Shown one piece after another: positions 4,208 through 7,683 of a DNA stretch of 7,683 nt. The notes beneath the pieces were generated by a model. The model searched no databases. It worked only from the letters and a program-made list of their open reading frames with translations, and was not told where the DNA came from. The stretch is from Clostridia bacterium (GTDB taxonomy: Bacteria > Bacillota > Clostridia > Christensenellales > UBA3700): contig JAIEEW010000232.1 in assembly GCA_029067255.1 (NCBI GenBank), positions 1 to 7,683 on the forward strand, in the 5' to 3' direction. A program made the translations under genes and the position numbers. Numbering within the stretch: position 1 is the first letter of the stretch; every line of letters begins with the position of its first letter.

Positions 4208-6736
4208 ATGGAACTTTTACTTAAAGGAAAATGGAATTTCGCAGAAGTCGGCAAACAGGAAGTCTACGAAGGCAACGTACCCGGCGACGTTATGAGCGAT
4301 CTTATGGATAACGGAGTTATACCCGATCCCCGTATAGGTCTTAACGAACAAGTCGTTCAATGGGTAGGCGAAAAAGACTGGGAATATTCCAGAACTTTTG
4401 AAGTCGACGAATCCATGCTGCGATTCGATTACGTCGAACTTGACTTTGATATGCTTGATACTCTAGCGGATATTTACGTAAACGATATAAAAATCTCAAG
4501 CGTAAAAAACATAAACCGCCATTACTCTTTTGACGTGAAATCCTTGCTTAGAGTCGGAGAAAACACCGTCTGCGTACGCTTTTTTTCTCCGCTTTCCTAC
4601 ATAGCGGAAAAACATAAGAAAAATCCCCTTCCCAACAGCACTTTGGGCGAAGCGGGATCTTGTCATATCCGAAAAAGTCCCTATCATTTCGGTTGGGACT
4701 GGGGACCGCACTTGCTTACTTGCGGTATATCGGGCGAATGTCGCATAAAATGCTACAACGTCTGCAAAATAACTCGGGTAGATATAAAACAAACTCACGT
4801 AGACGGAAAAGTTACGCTCAACTTAAATACAGGATTCTCCGTCGAAACCGACGGAATAACCGCCGATTACGCCCTTTATCTCAACGGCGAAAAAGTATGT
4901 TCGGCAAAAGGCTCCGCAAACGCTTCTCTTACAGTAGAAAAACCCGTACTTTGGTGGTGCAATAATATGGGCGGACAAACGCTGTACGATTTGAAAATAA
5001 GCGTTTACACAAAAGATAACGAACTCATAGCAGAAAAGACTCAAAAAATAGGGTTAAGAACTATAGAACTTAAAACCGACGAAGACGAAATCGGAAAAGA
5101 TTTTTGTTTCTACATAAACGGCAAACGTATCTTTGCCCGCGGAGCCAACTGGATTCCCGCCGACAGTTTTATAAACAACGTATCCGACGAAAAACTCTAC
5201 GATCTACTCTACAAAGCCAAGGCGTGCAATATGAATATGATCAGAGTATGGGGCGGCGGATATTACGAAAGCGATAGATTTTACGATATTTGCGACAGAC
5301 TGGGACTTTTGGTATGGCAAGACTGCAATTTCGCATGTTCGCCCTATCCGTTCAACGACGAAGAGTTTGTTCAAGAAGTACTCGCCGAAATAGACGATAA
5401 CGTGTTGCGACTCAAAAACCGCGCGTGTCTGTGCCTTTGGGCGGGCAACAACGAAATTGAATCCATGTCTATGGCGTGGCTGCACCGTCAGGACGTAATC
5501 AAGCTTTGCGGCGAATTCTTTTACAATACTTTGAAAGAAAGAATAAATTCGATCGACGGAGTTACCGCGTACTGGGCATGCACGCCTTCAAGCGGAACGT
5601 ATATGAAAAAAATCAATTCTCCTGATTATGGCGACACTCATTTATGGCACGTATGGCACGGTCTGAGAAAACTCGAACACTACCGCAAAATGAACACGCG
5701 ATTTTGCAGCGAATTCGGTATAGAATCGCTTCCTTCTCTCAACGCTATTGAGAAATTCTCCGACGGACACGAGTATAACGGCGTCAACGCTCCTTTGGCA
5801 AAAGCGCATCAAAAATGCATAGGCGGAAACAATAAAATAAAATACTATATGCTGTCAAAATTCTGGACGCCGGAAAATTTCATGGACACCGTCTATCTTT
5901 CGCAACTTACGCAAGCCATTTGCGTAAAAAACGCTACCGAAGGCTGGCGAGTTAAAAAAGGCAGATGCAACGGCGCGCTTTACTGGCAATACAACGATTG
6001 TTGGGGCGTAAATTCGTGGTCCGGTATGGATTATTACGGAAATATGAAAGCGTTGCAATACATAGCGCGCAGATTCAATCAAAATACCGCGCTATCTATC
6101 CAACTCAACGACAAAACAGCCGATATTTTCTTTGTTAACGATTATATCACTTCGTATAAAACCAAGATAGTTTGCGGAATACGCGCTTATTCGGGAGAAA
6201 TATTGCATTCCGTAACAAATACGCTCGTAATAGGCGACGATTCCGTAGGAAAAGTGGCGTCGTTTTATATAAAAACGTTGCTTAAAAAACGCAAGCCTAA
6301 AGATTGCTATATTTTCGCAGTCGCGTACGATATGCACGGCAACATTGTAAGCGAAGAAACTCTTCCCCTTACAAACGAAAACAAAGCGAAACTCCCCAAA
6401 GCAAATCTGTCCTATTCGCTAGAATTAAAAGGCGACGTCGCAGAATTAACGGTGTCTTCCGACAAATACGCAAGATTCGTTGAGATACGTCTGAAAGGAT
6501 ACCCAACTATGTTATCCGACAACTATTTCGATATGCTGCCTGAACAATGCAAAGTCATAACTTTCAATATCCCTTCGGGAGAAAATGAAGAAAGCCTTAA
6601 AAAACTTATAAGCGTACGCTCGCTTTGCGACGTACCGAGAAAGTACTCCGCCGCGCGCGACAGTCTTACGAAAACGGCGATCTTTCTCAATCCCGTAAAC
6701 TTAGCCAACTATATTGCTAGAACTTTTGACAAATAA
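4208..6736 (+). CDS. GH2 family beta-mannosidase, cytoplasmic
   Basis: An 842-residue retaining glycosidase that removes terminal beta-D-mannose from the non-reducing end of manno-oligosaccharides. The length is typical of bacterial beta-mannosidases. The order is an N-terminal jelly-roll (NVPGDV at 23-28), the family signature FGWDWGP (161-167) and an immunoglobulin-like domain. Then comes the TIM barrel with ANWIPAD (313-319), RVWGGG (346-351), WAGNNE with acid/base Glu416, SEFG with nucleophile Glu502, and WQYNDCWG (593-600), followed by C-terminal beta domains. All catalytic residues are present. FGWDWGP and WQYNDCWG favour mannosidase over beta-galactosidase or glucuronidase. There is no signal peptide, so it needs imported substrate, but no transporter is in the window. 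The start at 4208 has a ribosome site and sits correctly behind a promoter. It is transcribed alone and ends at a strong terminator. Confidence 0.94.
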   Translation: MELLLKGKWNFAEVGKQEVYEGNVPGDVMSDLMDNGVIPDPRIGLNEQVVQWVGEKDWEYSRTFEVDESMLRFDYVELDFDMLDTLADIYVNDIKISSVKNINRHYSFDVKSLLRVGENTVCVRFFSPLSYIAEKHKKNPLPNSTLGEAGSCHIRKSPYHFGWDWGPHLLTCGISGECRIKCYNVCKITRVDIKQTHVDGKVTLNLNTGFSVETDGITADYALYLNGEKVCSAKGSANASLTVEKPVLWWCNNMGGQTLYDLKISVYTKDNELIAEKTQKIGLRTIELKTDEDEIGKDFCFYINGKRIFARGANWIPADSFINNVSDEKLYDLLYKAKACNMNMIRVWGGGYYESDRFYDICDRLGLLVWQDCNFACSPYPFNDEEFVQEVLAEIDDNVLRLKNRACLCLWAGNNEIESMSMAWLHRQDVIKLCGEFFYNTLKERINSIDGVTAYWACTPSSGTYMKKINSPDYGDTHLWHVWHGLRKLEHYRKMNTRFCSEFGIESLPSLNAIEKFSDGHEYNGVNAPLAKAHQKCIGGNNKIKYYMLSKFWTPENFMDTVYLSQLTQAICVKNATEGWRVKKGRCNGALYWQYNDCWGVNSWSGMDYYGNMKALQYIARRFNQNTALSIQLNDKTADIFFVNDYITSYKTKIVCGIRAYSGEILHSVTNTLVIGDDSVGKVASFYIKTLLKKRKPKDCYIFAVAYDMHGNIVSEETLPLTNENKAKLPKANLSYSLELKGDVAELTVSSDKYARFVEIRLKGYPTMLSDNYFDMLPEQCKVITFNIPSGENEESLKKLISVRSLCDVPRKYSAARDSLTKTAIFLNPVNLANYIARTFDK

Positions 6737-6753
6737 CAGCCGTCATAAATACG

Positions 6754-6779
6754 ACGCCGCGTCAAACGCGGCGTTTTTT
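6754..6779 (+). terminator. Strong intrinsic terminator after the beta-mannosidase gene
   Basis: ACGCCGCG (6754-6761) pairs perfectly with CGCGGCGT (6767-6774) around the loop TCAAA, and six T follow (6774-6779). The stem is eight pairs and very GC-rich in an AT-rich setting. It begins 18 bases after the TAA stop. It separates the mannosidase from the gerA gene, which must therefore have its own promoter. Confidence 0.92.
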
Positions 6780-6852
6780 ATATTACAAGAAAATTACCCC
6801 GTCTTTTGATATTGTAGGTATAAACTTTCGATGATTTAGCAATAACTTGAAT

Positions 6853-7608
6853 ATGTTGAATTATCAGGAAGTATACGAACAAATAAAAAACGAATTTTGC
6901 AACACGTGCGACCTGCGAACTATAGAATTGCAGATCTCGGGAAAAAACGCGTGTTTTTTCTATATCGACGGATATATCGATACTCTTTTGTTTGAGAACA
7001 ATATGCTCAAACCTTTGAAAAGATTGCAGAATATCGACGTCGTCGATATAAACGTACTCAACGCCAACACCATGTTTACGACGCCGATAGAACAATTGCC
7101 CGACGTAAACAAAGCGATAGCGGAAATTGCTTGCGGAGAGATAGTACTTCTTGTCGATTCAAGCGAATGTTTTTTCAGATACAGCGAAAAGAAATATACT
7201 TTGAGAGCGATAAGCGAACCCCCTGTATCCACCGTACTTCGCGGTCCGAGAGAAGGTTTTGTAGAAGACCTTAAAACAAATATGTTTCTTATCCGAAGAC
7301 GTATGGCGAGTCCAAAACTCGTCATTGATACTATGAGCGTGGGAAAATACACTCAAACCAAAGTCGCAATGTGTTTTATAGACGGAGTCGCCGACGGAGA
7401 AGTAGTGGGCAGGATAAAAAGCAAAATACAAGAGATAAATATTGACGGAGTGATAGAATCTTCTTACGTCGCCCGATATCTCGAAGAAAATAAATTCTCG
7501 CTCTTCTCGCAAGTAGGCGCGAGCGAAAAACCCGATACGATAGTCGGCAAAATGCTCGAAGGCAGAGTCGCCATCATAGTCGACGGATCCCCTTCCGTGC
7601 TTACTTAG
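6853..7608 (+). CDS. GerA-family spore germination protein, soluble part, ended by in-frame TAG
   Basis: The 251 residues match the soluble N-terminal half of GerA/SpoVAF-type proteins, the A subunit of inner-membrane germinant receptors. Family landmarks, numbered from ATG 6853, are TVLRGPREGF (127-136), LIRRRMASP (146-154), FIDGVAD (175-181), the INIDG region near 200 and EGRVAIIVDGSPSVLT (236-251). Full proteins run to about 480-520 residues with a C-terminal membrane domain. Here a TAG at 7606-7608 stops the frame just before that domain, and family-like sequence continues in the same frame (separate entry). This is either a nonsense mutation, a sequencing error or a recoded stop. The start is uncertain: ATG 6853 or TTG 6847, neither with a visible Shine-Dalgarno. 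Only a lone TATAAA (6819-6824) suggests a promoter; a sporulation sigma factor may be used. No gerB or gerC partner is visible. Confidence 0.82.
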   Translation: MLNYQEVYEQIKNEFCNTCDLRTIELQISGKNACFFYIDGYIDTLLFENNMLKPLKRLQNIDVVDINVLNANTMFTTPIEQLPDVNKAIAEIACGEIVLLVDSSECFFRYSEKKYTLRAISEPPVSTVLRGPREGFVEDLKTNMFLIRRRMASPKLVIDTMSVGKYTQTKVAMCFIDGVADGEVVGRIKSKIQEINIDGVIESSYVARYLEENKFSLFSQVGASEKPDTIVGKMLEGRVAIIVDGSPSVLT

Positions 7609-7683
7609 CCATTTATGCTCTATGAAAATTTCCAAATGAGCGAAGATTATTACATTAAAAGTTATCGCGCGTCTATGGTGAGA
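7609..7683 (+). pseudogene. Continuation of the gerA reading frame after the in-frame TAG (cut by window edge)
   Basis: These 25 codons directly after the TAG, in the same frame, read PFMLYENFQMSEDYY and onward to the window edge with no further stop. GerA-family proteins at this point read roughly VLT-x-PF(I/L)FIENFQ-(S)-ED-YY, so the match is direct and the TAG takes the place of a single residue. No frameshift is involved. ATG 7615 has no ribosome binding site, so an independent downstream gene is unlikely. Confidence 0.7.

Noticed and set aside
7159..7635. Minus-strand reading frame of 158 codons opposite gerA
   Set aside because: A shadow of the gerA frame. The plus-strand translation shows strong family motifs while this one shows none.
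1..7683. CRISPR arrays, tRNA or rRNA genes, insertion sequences, attachment sites
   Set aside because: No regularly spaced repeats, cloverleaf-like segments, transposase frames or terminal inverted repeats were seen on either strand.

Overview
The window looks like chromosome from a low-to-mid GC, AT-biased Bacillota (Clostridia-type) bacterium. The evidence is a GerA-type spore germination protein, vegetative sigma-A-like promoters (TTGACT - 17 bp - TATAAT), Shine-Dalgarno sites, intrinsic terminators with U tracts, and a MATE efflux gene behind what I read as a guanidine-IV (mepA-type) riboswitch, a class I know from Clostridia and Bacilli. The exact taxon cannot be fixed from the sequence.

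Layout. Positions 1-219 are AT-rich and hold no convincing gene. A near-consensus promoter (220-248) drives a short structured leader (about 255-336). This leader has two hairpins whose six-base loops are perfectly complementary, enclosed by the two halves of a 12-bp terminator-like stem that ends in a T tract. After a second leader segment (337-520), which contains an inverted repeat and a possible second promoter, comes a MATE-family exporter (521-1927). Convergent to it on the minus strand is a two-gene operon: a membrane-anchored calcineurin-like phosphoesterase (2910-4043) followed four bases later by a GH16 beta-glycanase lipoprotein (1964-2905). The operon's likely terminator lies inside the last codons of the MATE gene. 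A 164-bp divergent region (4044-4207) has one promoter for the phosphoesterase operon and one for a cytoplasmic GH2 beta-mannosidase (4208-6736, plus strand). A small palindrome sits exactly midway between the two -35 boxes. The mannosidase gene ends in a strong terminator (6754-6779). The window closes with a GerA-family gene (from 6853) interrupted by an in-frame TAG at 7606-7608; the family-like reading continues in the same frame to the window edge.

How the parts may work together. The leader plus MATE gene forms a self-contained detoxification unit: the RNA would sense a small molecule (guanidine, if the class assignment holds) and permit transcription of an exporter. The GH16 enzyme would cut polysaccharide at the cell surface and the GH2 enzyme would remove terminal beta-mannose inside the cell. 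The shared divergent regulatory region suggests coordinated control of the two transcription units, though no sugar transporter or regulator is in the window. The GerA gene belongs to spore germination and appears unrelated to its neighbours. The most notable observations are the kissing-loop riboswitch, the in-frame amber codon in gerA, the antisense terminator embedded in the exporter gene, and the symmetric palindrome between divergent promoters.
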